Shown: positions 1 to 5,370, numbered from the stretch's first letter. The stretch is 7,898 bases of DNA from Collinsella sp. (GCA_019419485.1 DXZV01000005.1:8129-16026); one strand, 5' to 3'. Program-made: numbers and translations. The notes: generated by a model from the sequence alone, not told the origin.

Positions 1-263
1 GTAACGGGGGTCGTTTCCACGGCAAACTCGCCGACATCTTTATGGACACCCTTCCTCCTCAGCTCCGAGCGGAGGAAATGGGGCCGATCAATTCTCACTC
101 CCTTTAGCCGAGCAACTTTTTTCATAAAGTCAATCAAAAATCTCTGGGCCTCCGCCAACTGCTCATCGCTCTTGTCTTTTAACTCTGCAAAAGCCGAATC
201 AACGAGAACAGCGACCCCAAGGCCCTCGCCCTCGTTTTTCTTTCCAAGCAGCCTGACGTCCAT
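1..263 (-). CDS. EcsC-family-like protein, N-terminal part, runs off the left edge
   Basis: Reading leftward from an ATG at 263 gives about 87 open codons with no stop before the window edge. A GGAAGG Shine-Dalgarno-like sequence (268-273) lies 4 nt upstream. The product starts MDVRLLGKKNEGEGLGVAV, continues with a charged helical stretch, and then has VRIDRPHFLRSEL followed by a VETTPV segment near the edge. I associate the pattern 'hydrophobic-x-IDRxxFLRxEL ... AIExTPx' with the N-terminal part of EcsC-family proteins, whose function is poorly known; some are membrane-associated. That assignment is from memory of the family and is not proven. The frame is open upstream only to a TGA at 276-278, the stop of the adjoining istA stub, with a TTG at 273-275 as an alternative start. 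The true start may have been lost at the IS junction. The rest of the protein lies outside the window. Confidence 0.5.
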   Translation of the reverse strand, partial: MDVRLLGKKNEGEGLGVAVLVDSAFAELKDKSDEQLAEAQRFLIDFMKKVARLKGVRIDRPHFLRSELRRKGVHKDVGEFAVETTPV

Positions 264-275
264 ACAGCCTTCCAA

Positions 276-362
276 TCAATGCGCCGCGCGGGCTATCGCG
301 TTCTGCGACAGGCCGGACGCACGGAGCCTGAGGGCCTCCCTGGCCCTTATCCTTCTCGCCAT
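276..362 (-). pseudogene. istA: IS21-family transposase istA, 5' stub only
   Basis: An ATG at 362, preceded by a strong AAGGAGG (369-375, 6 nt spacing), opens a 28-codon reading frame. It begins MARRIRAREALRLRASGLSQ and continues NAIARAAH before a TGA. This is the typical N-terminus of IS21-family IstA, the DDE transposase, covering the start of its DNA-binding helix-turn-helix. Normal IstA is roughly 400-500 residues, so more than 90% is missing. The sequence stops matching right after the His codon, where the EcsC-like gene begins, so the junction at about 278 is a deletion or recombination scar. Intact start signals suggest a formerly active element. It cannot encode a functional transposase. 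Identification of the stub is firm; the cause of truncation is inferred. Confidence 0.8.
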
Positions 363-510
363 GCTGTACCTCCTTGGTCTCGGCTGCATGGACAGCCGGA
401 ACGTACCAGGGGGACGGTGCCGACGGGAATATCGGCGGTGCCGAACGGCAATATTCGGGATGTGAGCGGACGGTGTGTAAGCGCAATATCGCCGGTGTCA
501 AAGAGGACAA
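363..510 (-). mobile_element. Left terminal region of a truncated IS21-family element
   Basis: This is the non-coding leader of the istA stub out to the presumed IS tip. On the minus strand the tip would begin with TGTCCTC near 509, the TG-type end expected for IS21-family elements. Four degenerate copies of a unit like GGTGCCGAACGGCAATATC lie inside it. IS21-family ends are known to carry multiple internal repeats that probably bind the transposase, which fits. The partner end is not in the window. The right end at about 6496 has a different tip sequence (TGTTAGCGTC when read inward), so it belongs to another IS21 element. The exact tip position is uncertain by a few bases because no target duplication can be paired. 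Confidence 0.6.
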
Positions 511-511
511 T
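416..511 (+). repeat. Four degenerate copies of a ~19-bp unit (IS21 terminal repeats)
   Basis: Copies start at about 416 (GGTGCCGACGGGAATATC), 437 (GGTGCCGAACGGCAATATTC), 472 (GGTGTGTAAGCGCAATATC) and 494 (GGTGTCAAAGAGGACAATT). Offsets are 21, 35 and 22 bp, so copies are roughly two helical turns apart with one larger gap. The location, just inside the presumed IS tip and upstream of istA, matches transposase-binding repeats of IS21-family ends. The outermost copy (494) is the most diverged from the others. Confidence 0.6.
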
Positions 512-570
512 TACTCAAACAGGTGAAGGAGGGCATCGAGGAGGATAAGGAGATTTACGGTGGCAATTAA
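511..570 (+). pseudogene. 3' remnant of a gene interrupted by the IS21 end (possibly ParA-like)
   Basis: Outside the IS tip, one plus frame reads LLKQVKEGIEEDKEIYGGN and then TAA (568-570). Its composition (Glu/Lys-rich amphipathic helix) looks like a genuine C-terminus. Its stop overlaps the GTG start of the next gene by 11 nt, the usual arrangement of co-translated partners. Upstream of about 511 the frame enters the IS end and meets a TAA at 478-480. The lost gene therefore lay upstream on the plus strand. A ParA-type partition ATPase followed by a small ribbon-helix-helix protein is a common plasmid pair, but the remnant is too short to confirm this. Confidence 0.45.
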
Positions 571-808
571 GAAGCCAACTCGCCGCGTCATGCCCGTTGG
601 AGAGGCGAGCATGACCCTCATGGGTAATCAAGACACACGAAACAAAGGGGATTCGACAAGTCGCAAGAAAGGGGAGTGCATCACCTTTTGGGTTACGGAA
701 GAGCAGAAGCAAGAGATGAGCACCTACGCGGCGGAACACAACACCACGGTATCAAGGATCATCATCGAAGGCCTTGAGATACGCATGGGTAAAGGGCAAT
801 CATTATAG
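560..808 (+). CDS. Small ribbon-helix-helix-like DNA-binding protein
   Basis: This 82-residue protein starts at GTG (560-562), preceded by AAGGAG at 547-552 with 7 nt spacing. The start overlaps the stop of the interrupted upstream gene. Residues 1-36 are basic and likely disordered. Residues about 38-76 (ECITFWVTEEQKQEMSTYAA, then a Val/Ser/Ile-rich second helix) fit a MetJ/Arc-type ribbon-helix-helix: a short beta strand ITFWV, helix A, a turn at HNTT, and helix B. Such proteins bind DNA as dimers. On plasmids they serve as partition centromere-binding proteins, mobilization accessory proteins (MobC-like), antitoxins or copy-number repressors. Position next to a truncated partner and on an element with a relaxase favours a plasmid maintenance or mobilization role. 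It is convergent with the ABC exporter, with a 36-bp gap. The fold assignment is moderate; the exact role is open. Confidence 0.6.
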   Translation: MAIKKPTRRVMPVGEASMTLMGNQDTRNKGDSTSRKKGECITFWVTEEQKQEMSTYAAEHNTTVSRIIIEGLEIRMGKGQSL

Positions 809-844
809 CTTAGCCTTCTGCAATTGCTGCGACTCGATGCGATC

Positions 845-2494
845 CTATCGATTTGCGCAACGGTGTGACGCGTTATCTAGACTGACGATCGTTTCCGCTG
901 CATTTGCCAGCTCATTATCATGTGAAACAATGATAATGAGCTGTTTCAATTTGTTGTTTCTGACATACGAAGCGAGTTCGGCTCGGCTTGTTTCATCCAA
1001 TCCAGTTGTAGGCTCATCGAGCACCAAGACTGATGGATTACGGGAAATTGCCGACCACAAGTATACACGGCGCAGCTCACCACCCGAAAGTTCAGGACAA
1101 CGTTTCTCAAGCAAGCCCTCTATGCTGGTTGTCAACGACGGTAGCTCATTCATATGCTGGTGCTTTGTAAAAAATGGGGTGTTGAAATAATCCAACAGGT
1201 CCCGAACCGTCTCATCTGGAGCGAAGCACGGTTGGGGGCAGCACGATATCGTGTCTGAACGTATGTAATCCAAATTGCATTTTTCAATCGGCATGTCGTT
1301 GTATGTTACTTTGCCTGCCGATGGATACAGCCCAAGGAGCAGGTAAAGGAGCGACGTTTTTCCTCTTCCATTTTCTCCGGTTATGCAGTATGTTCCAGGG
1401 CCGGAGAAATCGAAGGAAAATCCGTCAAGAACCTTTCGGGGAGATCCGTCTGGAAGGGGTACCGTAAAATCCAACTTGGAAACAGAAATGCGATTTATTG
1501 TGTCAATCTTGACTAAACCTGTCTGATCTTGCTCTGGTTCCGGTCCTACCTTTCCCATGGCGCTCATCCTGTCCCACGAAGCCTTGGCATCCTGATAGGA
1601 CTTGAACAGGTTCATCGTGTTTTTCAAGGTTTTAAATAGGACGGCAAAATATGCACCGACGATGGTGTATTCGCCTATCGTCATGGTTCCATTGATGATT
1701 CGCACTCCGGATACGATGAGTATTATCGCTTGAAACACGGCAGCAAAAAGGCTGTCAATCGATGTTAGTGAGAATGAGAGCTTTCCCGAGTGCAAGACCT
1801 TTGGAAAATACTTTTCAAATCCGGTGTCAAGTGCTAGCTCGCTTTTATTGTATGAAGACGTTAACTGAATGTTGAGAATCTGATTCAACTGCGATGCTAT
1901 TACGGCATAGAAAGCGCTATCTGCCTCCTTCTTCTCGTACATGACTTTATATAGAAGCTTTCGCAATCCGGTAATAACGAAGAGATATGCCACAAGAAGG
2001 AGGATGGAGAATAGTGCGAGGAGTGGATCAACCGACCATATGACGAGCAACACGAAAGGAATGGCGACAACAGACAGGGGAGCGCTGATAAAGTTTGTTA
2101 GAACGAAAGAAGAAACAACACCTGAGTCAGTGAAAATCCTTTGCGTCGTATAGGCTGAGTCGGTTGTTCGGTTCGTCAGAAAATTAACTCGCTCAAAGCG
2201 CAAGACGGTTTCCCTGAGCAGGTCAAAAGAAAGCTTTGTGGATATACGGATAGATAACGTTCCTGCAAAATATGAAAATAAGGCAGAAAAGACCCCTATT
2301 GAAGCTACGAAGAGCGCAAAAAGCACAGCATCCTTCTCGCTGCGATTGGCAAGAAGGAAATCTAAGAACTTTCCGTTCACATATGGTGCGGCATAGGAAA
2401 GGGCGATTCCAATCGTCGTGATGGCAATGAACGTGAAAGCACCCTTTGTTTTACTAAACTTCGATAAGACGTACCGAATCAAGAATGGCCCCAA
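845..2494 (-). CDS. ABC exporter, fused membrane and ATPase domains
   Basis: This 549-residue half-transporter of the ABC exporter type is predicted to sit in the inner membrane and export the product of the upstream peptide genes. Residues 1-295 hold about six membrane segments (for example around 18-40, 55-82, 130-155, 157-180, 245-268 and 272-292). The ATPase domain shows Walker A GENGRGKTS (373-381), Q-loop Gln421 in CCPQPC, signature LSGGE (469-473), Walker B VLVLDEP (489-495, Glu494), D-loop GLDE (498-501) and switch His525. All catalytic motifs look intact. There is no N-terminal C39-type peptidase domain, so leader cleavage would need another protease or may not occur. The only usable start in frame is a TTG (2492-2494), with an in-frame TAA at 2528-2530 and no clear Shine-Dalgarno, so expression may be weak or coupled. 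It is last in the minus-strand cassette. Substrate is inferred from context only. Confidence 0.93.
   Translation of the reverse strand: MGPFLIRYVLSKFSKTKGAFTFIAITTIGIALSYAAPYVNGKFLDFLLANRSEKDAVLFALFVASIGVFSALFSYFAGTLSIRISTKLSFDLLRETVLRFERVNFLTNRTTDSAYTTQRIFTDSGVVSSFVLTNFISAPLSVVAIPFVLLVIWSVDPLLALFSILLLVAYLFVITGLRKLLYKVMYEKKEADSAFYAVIASQLNQILNIQLTSSYNKSELALDTGFEKYFPKVLHSGKLSFSLTSIDSLFAAVFQAIILIVSGVRIINGTMTIGEYTIVGAYFAVLFKTLKNTMNLFKSYQDAKASWDRMSAMGKVGPEPEQDQTGLVKIDTINRISVSKLDFTVPLPDGSPRKVLDGFSFDFSGPGTYCITGENGRGKTSLLYLLLGLYPSAGKVTYNDMPIEKCNLDYIRSDTISCCPQPCFAPDETVRDLLDYFNTPFFTKHQHMNELPSLTTSIEGLLEKRCPELSGGELRRVYLWSAISRNPSVLVLDEPTTGLDETSRAELASYVRNNKLKQLIIIVSHDNELANAAETIVSLDNASHRCANR
908..943. repeat. 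Perfect 14-bp inverted repeat inside the ABC exporter gene
   Basis: Arms 908-921 (CAGCTCATTATCAT) and 930-943 are exact reverse complements, separated by an 8-nt loop GTGAAACA. The repeat encodes the H-loop region of the ATPase (QLIIIVSHDNEL on the minus strand), so codon choice makes both sides symmetric. It would form a stable hairpin in the mRNA about 60 nt before the stop. Whether it is functional or a coding coincidence is unknown. Confidence 0.85.
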
Positions 2495-2500
2495 TCTATC

Positions 2501-2513
2501 AGGTATGAAATAC
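2501..2513. repeat. Small inverted repeat just upstream of the exporter TTG start
   Basis: GGTAT-GAA-ATACC forms a 5-bp stem with a 3-nt loop, 6 nt from the TTG codon. It occupies the place where a Shine-Dalgarno sequence would be expected and none is seen. It may modulate initiation, but it is short enough to arise by chance. Confidence 0.35.
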
Positions 2514-2560
2514 CAACTGATGACACCTTACACCGCGGTTCGGTGGAAACGAAGCGGCGA

Positions 2561-2755
2561 CTAATCGGCACGAGCGCTTCCATAGAGAGTCTTTGCGAGC
2601 TGGATCCTCATAGAAACGGGAATTTTATGTTCGATCAATAGGCCGCGCACGGCAGTCGGACGGCTGAAAAATAAAACAGCCGTCCGACTAAAGCTGTAAA
2701 TTTCTTCATTGTTTGTTGGGCATGCGCCTGAAGTTTCATGCAATAGGAAATCCAT
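2561..2755 (-). CDS. Possible 64-residue small protein coupled to the membrane protein
   Basis: A frame from ATG (2753-2755) overlaps the TAA of the preceding membrane-protein gene as TAATG, the classic arrangement for translational re-initiation. It runs to TAG at 2561-2563. The product begins MDFLLHETSGACPTNNEEIY and has a hydrophobic TAVLFF patch in the middle and a basic C-terminal half. It matches no family that I recognise. A 13-bp hairpin lies inside the frame and could instead mean this is an untranslated intercistronic region. No strong Shine-Dalgarno is present; a second ATG at 2764 is in frame. If real, it could be a second peptide, an accessory or an immunity factor. Evidence is positional only. 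Confidence 0.3.
   Translation of the reverse strand: MDFLLHETSGACPTNNEEIYSFSRTAVLFFSRPTAVRGLLIEHKIPVSMRIQLAKTLYGSARAD
2654..2689. promoter_or_regulatory. Strong hairpin between the small genes and the exporter
   Basis: AGTCGGACGGCTG (2654-2666) pairs perfectly with 2677-2689 across a 10-nt A/T-only loop (AAAAATAAAA on plus; U-rich in the minus-strand RNA). On the cassette's minus-strand transcript it follows the peptide and membrane-protein genes and precedes the exporter. There is no U-tract after the stem, so it is not a standard intrinsic terminator. It could stabilise the 3' end of a processed upstream mRNA, attenuate read-through into the exporter, or bind a protein through the U-rich loop. 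Confidence 0.7.
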
Positions 2756-3096
2756 TATGACCATGGTCGAAATGTGAACACTACGATCGTTAGCAAGGAG
2801 ACGCCAAGACCGGCAAAGATTATGATGAGCGGCAGAATGAAAGCCGCCGATGCCGATAATGGGATTTGGGACGCAAAGGCAATGATGCCCGCGAGAACGA
2901 GACCGGCTCCCGTCAACGCTATTCCGAGTCCGACCAATCTGGCAACAAGAGGAATCTTCTCGCTTGGAATATGAGCGATATGGTAACTGTGAATCAGGCC
3001 GGGATTGCCGGTCTTTACCATTAACACCCCGACAACGAGAAAGCAGATTCCTCCTACCATGCCGCCAATGGATGATCTTAGCGCTTCAGGACTCAT
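2755..3096 (-). CDS. Small three-helix membrane protein, candidate immunity protein
   Basis: This 113-residue very hydrophobic protein has helices at about 9-27, 48-75 and 84-108. Between the first two is a polar loop, NPGLIHSYHIAHIPSEKIP. This layout (a G-rich first helix, then an LIHSYH-type loop followed by a charged stretch and more helices) resembles small Firmicutes/Actinobacteria membrane proteins of the DUF3784 kind, whose function is unknown. I give that as a resemblance, not an identification. The start ATG (3094-3096) overlaps the stop of the peptide gene as ATGA, so translation is probably coupled; a weak AAGGTGG lies about 12 nt upstream. Position directly after the peptide gene is typical of immunity proteins that protect the producer's membrane. 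It could equally be a transport helper. Confidence 0.75.
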   Translation of the reverse strand: MSPEALRSSIGGMVGGICFLVVGVLMVKTGNPGLIHSYHIAHIPSEKIPLVARLVGLGIALTGAGLVLAGIIAFASQIPLSASAAFILPLIIIFAGLGVSLLTIVVFTFRPWS

Positions 3097-3296
3097 TGCT
3101 CGTCTTGGCCACCTTGCTCGCTGAGGGGAAGTGCTGCGGCAAAAGTGATGAGGACCAGTTCATAGGCTCCAACTGCGGTGACTCCGACCGCCACATTTGC
3201 TCCCCACACGATGTAATACATGTCGAACCAAGTTTCCGTTCCAAGAGTCGATGCTCTGGTCGGATTCATGTTGTCTACTACGGGCTTCTCGTACAT
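3093..3296 (-). CDS. Putative modified-peptide (RiPP) precursor, YEKP leader, cysteine-free
   Basis: This 67-residue peptide has ATG (3294-3296) immediately following the TAA of the radical SAM gene, with AAGGAG (3309-3314) 12 nt upstream. It begins MYEKPVVDNMNPTRASTLG. The Y-x-x-P plus hydrophobic motif near the N-terminus is a recurring leader feature recognised by PqqD-like recognition domains in RiPP systems. The middle (residues 23-31, WFDMYYIVW) is packed with aromatics. Residues 32-58 are a hydrophobic Ala/Val/Gly run that could be a membrane-active helix, and the tail (59-67, SEQGGQDEQ) is polar and acidic. There is no Cys, so thioether (sactipeptide/ranthipeptide) products are excluded. 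Carbon-carbon or ether cross-links at Trp/Tyr, epimerisation or another radical chemistry remain possible. It lies between the maturase and the membrane protein, all abutting. It could alternatively be a small membrane subunit, but context and the leader motif favour a precursor. Confidence 0.68.
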   Translation of the reverse strand: MYEKPVVDNMNPTRASTLGTETWFDMYYIVWGANVAVGVTAVGAYELVLITFAAALPLSEQGGQDEQ

Positions 3297-4385
3297 TTAA
3301 CCCAACATCTCCTTCAACGATGAGTTCAACAGTTCATCCGCGGTATCATCAATCAGGTCAACGTGTAGATCACCTCCCATATCTATATCGCAAATTGTGT
3401 CGGACATACGCTCCATGTCGTCAATGGTCCACATGTGGTTACAGAGGTCTTGAACCAGTTTTGTGGACCAAATTGAGCTAAGTCCGTTGTTCCAGTAATC
3501 CTCAAGAGGGTGGTTTCTGATGTTGCCAACCACTAACGGGATATACGGAGAAACGACGATGTCGCCGTTTGCGTGCACTGAAACCTGATCTAATAGATAT
3601 CGGTTATCAGAGAAGCGAATTAGATGGTCGACGGGGTCGCCCCATTGCGGTCGGACATTCGGGTGCTTCCGAAGGAAGTCGTCCTCTTGAATGGCGTGAA
3701 TCAACGTACGGTATTGGGAATAGTCCGGTCTAATAAATGTGTTCTTTCGCGCACGGCCCAAAACCATGAGGGGTTGGACACGTAGTTCGATAAAGTCACC
3801 CGGCGTCCTCTTCGGCCTGTTAGATTTGGTGAAAATCTCATCTAATAGTGAGATGACATCGGGAAACTGTTCGGTGTTGAACGACGTGGGCGTAAATGCG
3901 ATAGCAAGGTGCAAATCGGAATGGTTGAGTACGGTGGCAACTGCTTCTTCGACGATTTCGAAGGCTCCCTCATGTCCCCTCAGCCTATCGTGAGCTGACC
4001 CAATGCCGTCTAGGCTAAATTGGATGCTTTTAAGTCCGGAATCTTCTAAATCTCGGAGAAGGGATTCCGTGAGGAGAAGCCCGTTGGTTACCAGGCTCGC
4101 TGCAACATTCCCATCTCGCAATATGGGAAGGCAGCGCAAGATATCTTTACTGCGCAACAAGGTTTCTCCTCCACAGAAACACATGCTGTAAAGCGACATG
4201 TCTGCCATTTCCTTTGCGAAAACAAAAAGTTCATCTGAGGTCAACTCGTCGTGCATGACCTCATTCTCGCCGCTGCTGTTATAGCAGTGCAGACATCTCA
4301 AGTTGCACTTGTTTGTTATGTCAAGGGCGACGTGATGTGGCGCTCTGAGAACGTTGGTGTACTTGTTTTCCGAAACTCGTCCCAT
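3297..4385 (-). CDS. Radical SAM peptide-modifying enzyme (SPASM-like tail without cluster cysteines)
   Basis: This 362-residue enzyme starts at ATG 4383-4385, 8 nt after the stop of the upstream gene, with AAGAGG 4 nt before it. An upstream ATG at 4445 would overlap the previous gene by 52 nt and lacks support. The radical SAM signature C27-x3-C31-x2-C34 lies in TNKCNLRCLHCY and binds the [4Fe-4S] cluster that cleaves S-adenosylmethionine. The SAM-binding GGE motif (72-74) is present as GGET rather than GGEP. A core TIM-barrel-like run continues to about residue 230. The C-terminal part (about 268-300, VSVHANGDIVVSPY then VVGNIRNHPLEDYW) has the SPASM/twitch strand pattern, but the Cys normally after 'GDIVV' is absent. 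Only isolated cysteines remain (in DLCNHM and TICDID), so auxiliary clusters are probably reduced or missing. The tail is acidic. Its operon position between the PqqD-GNAT gene and a small peptide gene points to peptide maturation. The exact chemistry cannot be told. Confidence 0.93.
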   Translation of the reverse strand: MGRVSENKYTNVLRAPHHVALDITNKCNLRCLHCYNSSGENEVMHDELTSDELFVFAKEMADMSLYSMCFCGGETLLRSKDILRCLPILRDGNVAASLVTNGLLLTESLLRDLEDSGLKSIQFSLDGIGSAHDRLRGHEGAFEIVEEAVATVLNHSDLHLAIAFTPTSFNTEQFPDVISLLDEIFTKSNRPKRTPGDFIELRVQPLMVLGRARKNTFIRPDYSQYRTLIHAIQEDDFLRKHPNVRPQWGDPVDHLIRFSDNRYLLDQVSVHANGDIVVSPYIPLVVGNIRNHPLEDYWNNGLSSIWSTKLVQDLCNHMWTIDDMERMSDTICDIDMGGDLHVDLIDDTADELLNSSLKEMLG

Positions 4386-4393
4386 GGTTCCTC

Positions 4394-5254
4394 TTAACAG
4401 ACTTCTGAAAAACAGTATACATTCATGCAGTCGCCGTCGCTGCACTCACCTGGAAAAGTGCCAGCGCAAGTGAATTCTGGCTCATTGATAAGATTTCGAA
4501 TTCCTTCGTTTGATGCAATTTCCTTGCTGGTTAGGTTCAGGTGGAAAAAATTGGGAACATCGCAAAATTCTTGACGATAGAAGCTGGCCGCAGCGGCAAT
4601 ACATTGAACGGCGATGCTTGCGGGGCACAAAAGAAGACAGATGTCTGCGTATCTGAGTAAGGGATTGCTGGAGGGGGCGAGGCCGAGTAGACCGGTTGGT
4701 CTCCCTGACTCATATACAATGAAAAATTCCTTGCTCAGATTGAACAATCCGTTTCGCACCTCTAGCGGTCGTTCATACTGCTCGACGGAAAGAGGCCAAC
4801 CGTAGACAATTGTGGGACTTTCTGGTTCTGATGAGCTCGCCTGGCTTGCCAGGGAGCAAATCAGGCGAATATCGTTTTCTTGGGCAAGCCGTATATGGGT
4901 CCCATTGTCCACGCAAATCTCATCGGCAATGGGTGTGCCATTTTCGGTCGGAGTTTTGACCCATCCTATTAGTCTCGATACGCTGAAACCTCTCATTGCC
5001 GAGGCTAAGTCAGATTTGAGCATGTCCGGATTGGCGTCTGGAAACTTGTCGCACATCCGATTAAGGATTGTTTCGACGGTGTTTTTACCATCGCACAGAG
5101 AGACGATGTAGCTCCCGCTTCCGTTCAACATGATATAGTTCAGCTCATCGCGTCCGGTTAGAACAGAGCGGTACCCGTTCTTTTCCTCTCTTGAGTATGG
5201 GAGAGAAATCGATTTCGGGATAAATCCCCTTATTTCGTCAAAGCTCCATTCCAT
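4394..5254 (-). CDS. PqqD-like recognition domain fused to a GNAT-like domain
   Basis: This 286-residue protein uses the ATG at 5252-5254, chosen for the strong AAGGAGGG (5262-5269) 7 nt upstream. The frame stays open to an ATG at 5365, but that start lacks a ribosome site. Residues about 28-100 fit the PqqD fold used as a RiPP recognition element: VLTGRDELNYIMLNGSGSYI, then LCDGKNTVETIL, a region of helices, and a closing hydrophobic strand. Residues about 115-286 resemble a GNAT acetyltransferase: IRLAQENDIRLICSL at the start, a beta hairpin FFIVYESGRPTGLLGLAP, a helix at 211-228 and a final strand near MNVYCFSEV. The acetyl-CoA pyrophosphate loop (R/Q-x-x-G-x-G/A) is not evident; that region reads LLLCPASIAVQC, so catalysis is doubtful. 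It is the first gene of the cassette. The likely role is to bind the precursor leader and deliver it to the radical SAM enzyme, perhaps with an added N-acylation step. Confidence 0.75.
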   Translation of the reverse strand: MEWSFDEIRGFIPKSISLPYSREEKNGYRSVLTGRDELNYIMLNGSGSYIVSLCDGKNTVETILNRMCDKFPDANPDMLKSDLASAMRGFSVSRLIGWVKTPTENGTPIADEICVDNGTHIRLAQENDIRLICSLASQASSSEPESPTIVYGWPLSVEQYERPLEVRNGLFNLSKEFFIVYESGRPTGLLGLAPSSNPLLRYADICLLLCPASIAVQCIAAAASFYRQEFCDVPNFFHLNLTSKEIASNEGIRNLINEPEFTCAGTFPGECSDGDCMNVYCFSEVC

Positions 5255-5370
5255 AATTAATCCCTCCTTGTGTCTGTTTGAATATGAGCCGATTTTAGGC
5301 TCTTCGGTAGTTTCTGTGGGCGAGACATCAATTTTTCCGCAGGTGGATGCAAAAAAGTTCCGCATATAAG
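5255..5370. promoter_or_regulatory. Upstream region of the peptide cassette
   Basis: This stretch must hold the minus-strand promoter if the cassette is transcribed from its own signals. It is AT-richer than the IS sequence on its other side and contains a GAGCC-7nt-GGCTC inverted repeat (5286-5302). I looked for -35/-10 pairs with 16-18 bp spacing and found none convincing. The in-frame extension to an ATG at 5365 leaves open a longer N-terminus. Confidence 0.35.

Noticed and set aside
416..511. CRISPR-like array
   Set aside because: Units are ~19 bp and degenerate with almost no spacer; the position at an IS21 tip next to istA explains them.
279..548. Plus-strand 89-codon frame with repeated VPTGI/VPNGNI-like units as a repeat protein
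   Set aside because: The peptide periodicity comes from the IS21 terminal DNA repeats; the frame has no ribosome site and lies antisense to istA.
2654..2689. Intrinsic terminator
   Set aside because: Strong stem but no T-tract after it on either strand; the A/T run is in the loop.
3093..3296. Sactipeptide, ranthipeptide or lanthipeptide precursor
   Set aside because: The peptide has no cysteine, so thioether classes are not possible.
4394..5365. Longer 323-residue version of the PqqD-GNAT protein
   Set aside because: The ATG at 5365 has no Shine-Dalgarno and its extra residues do not extend the domain; AAGGAGGG directly precedes the ATG at 5254.
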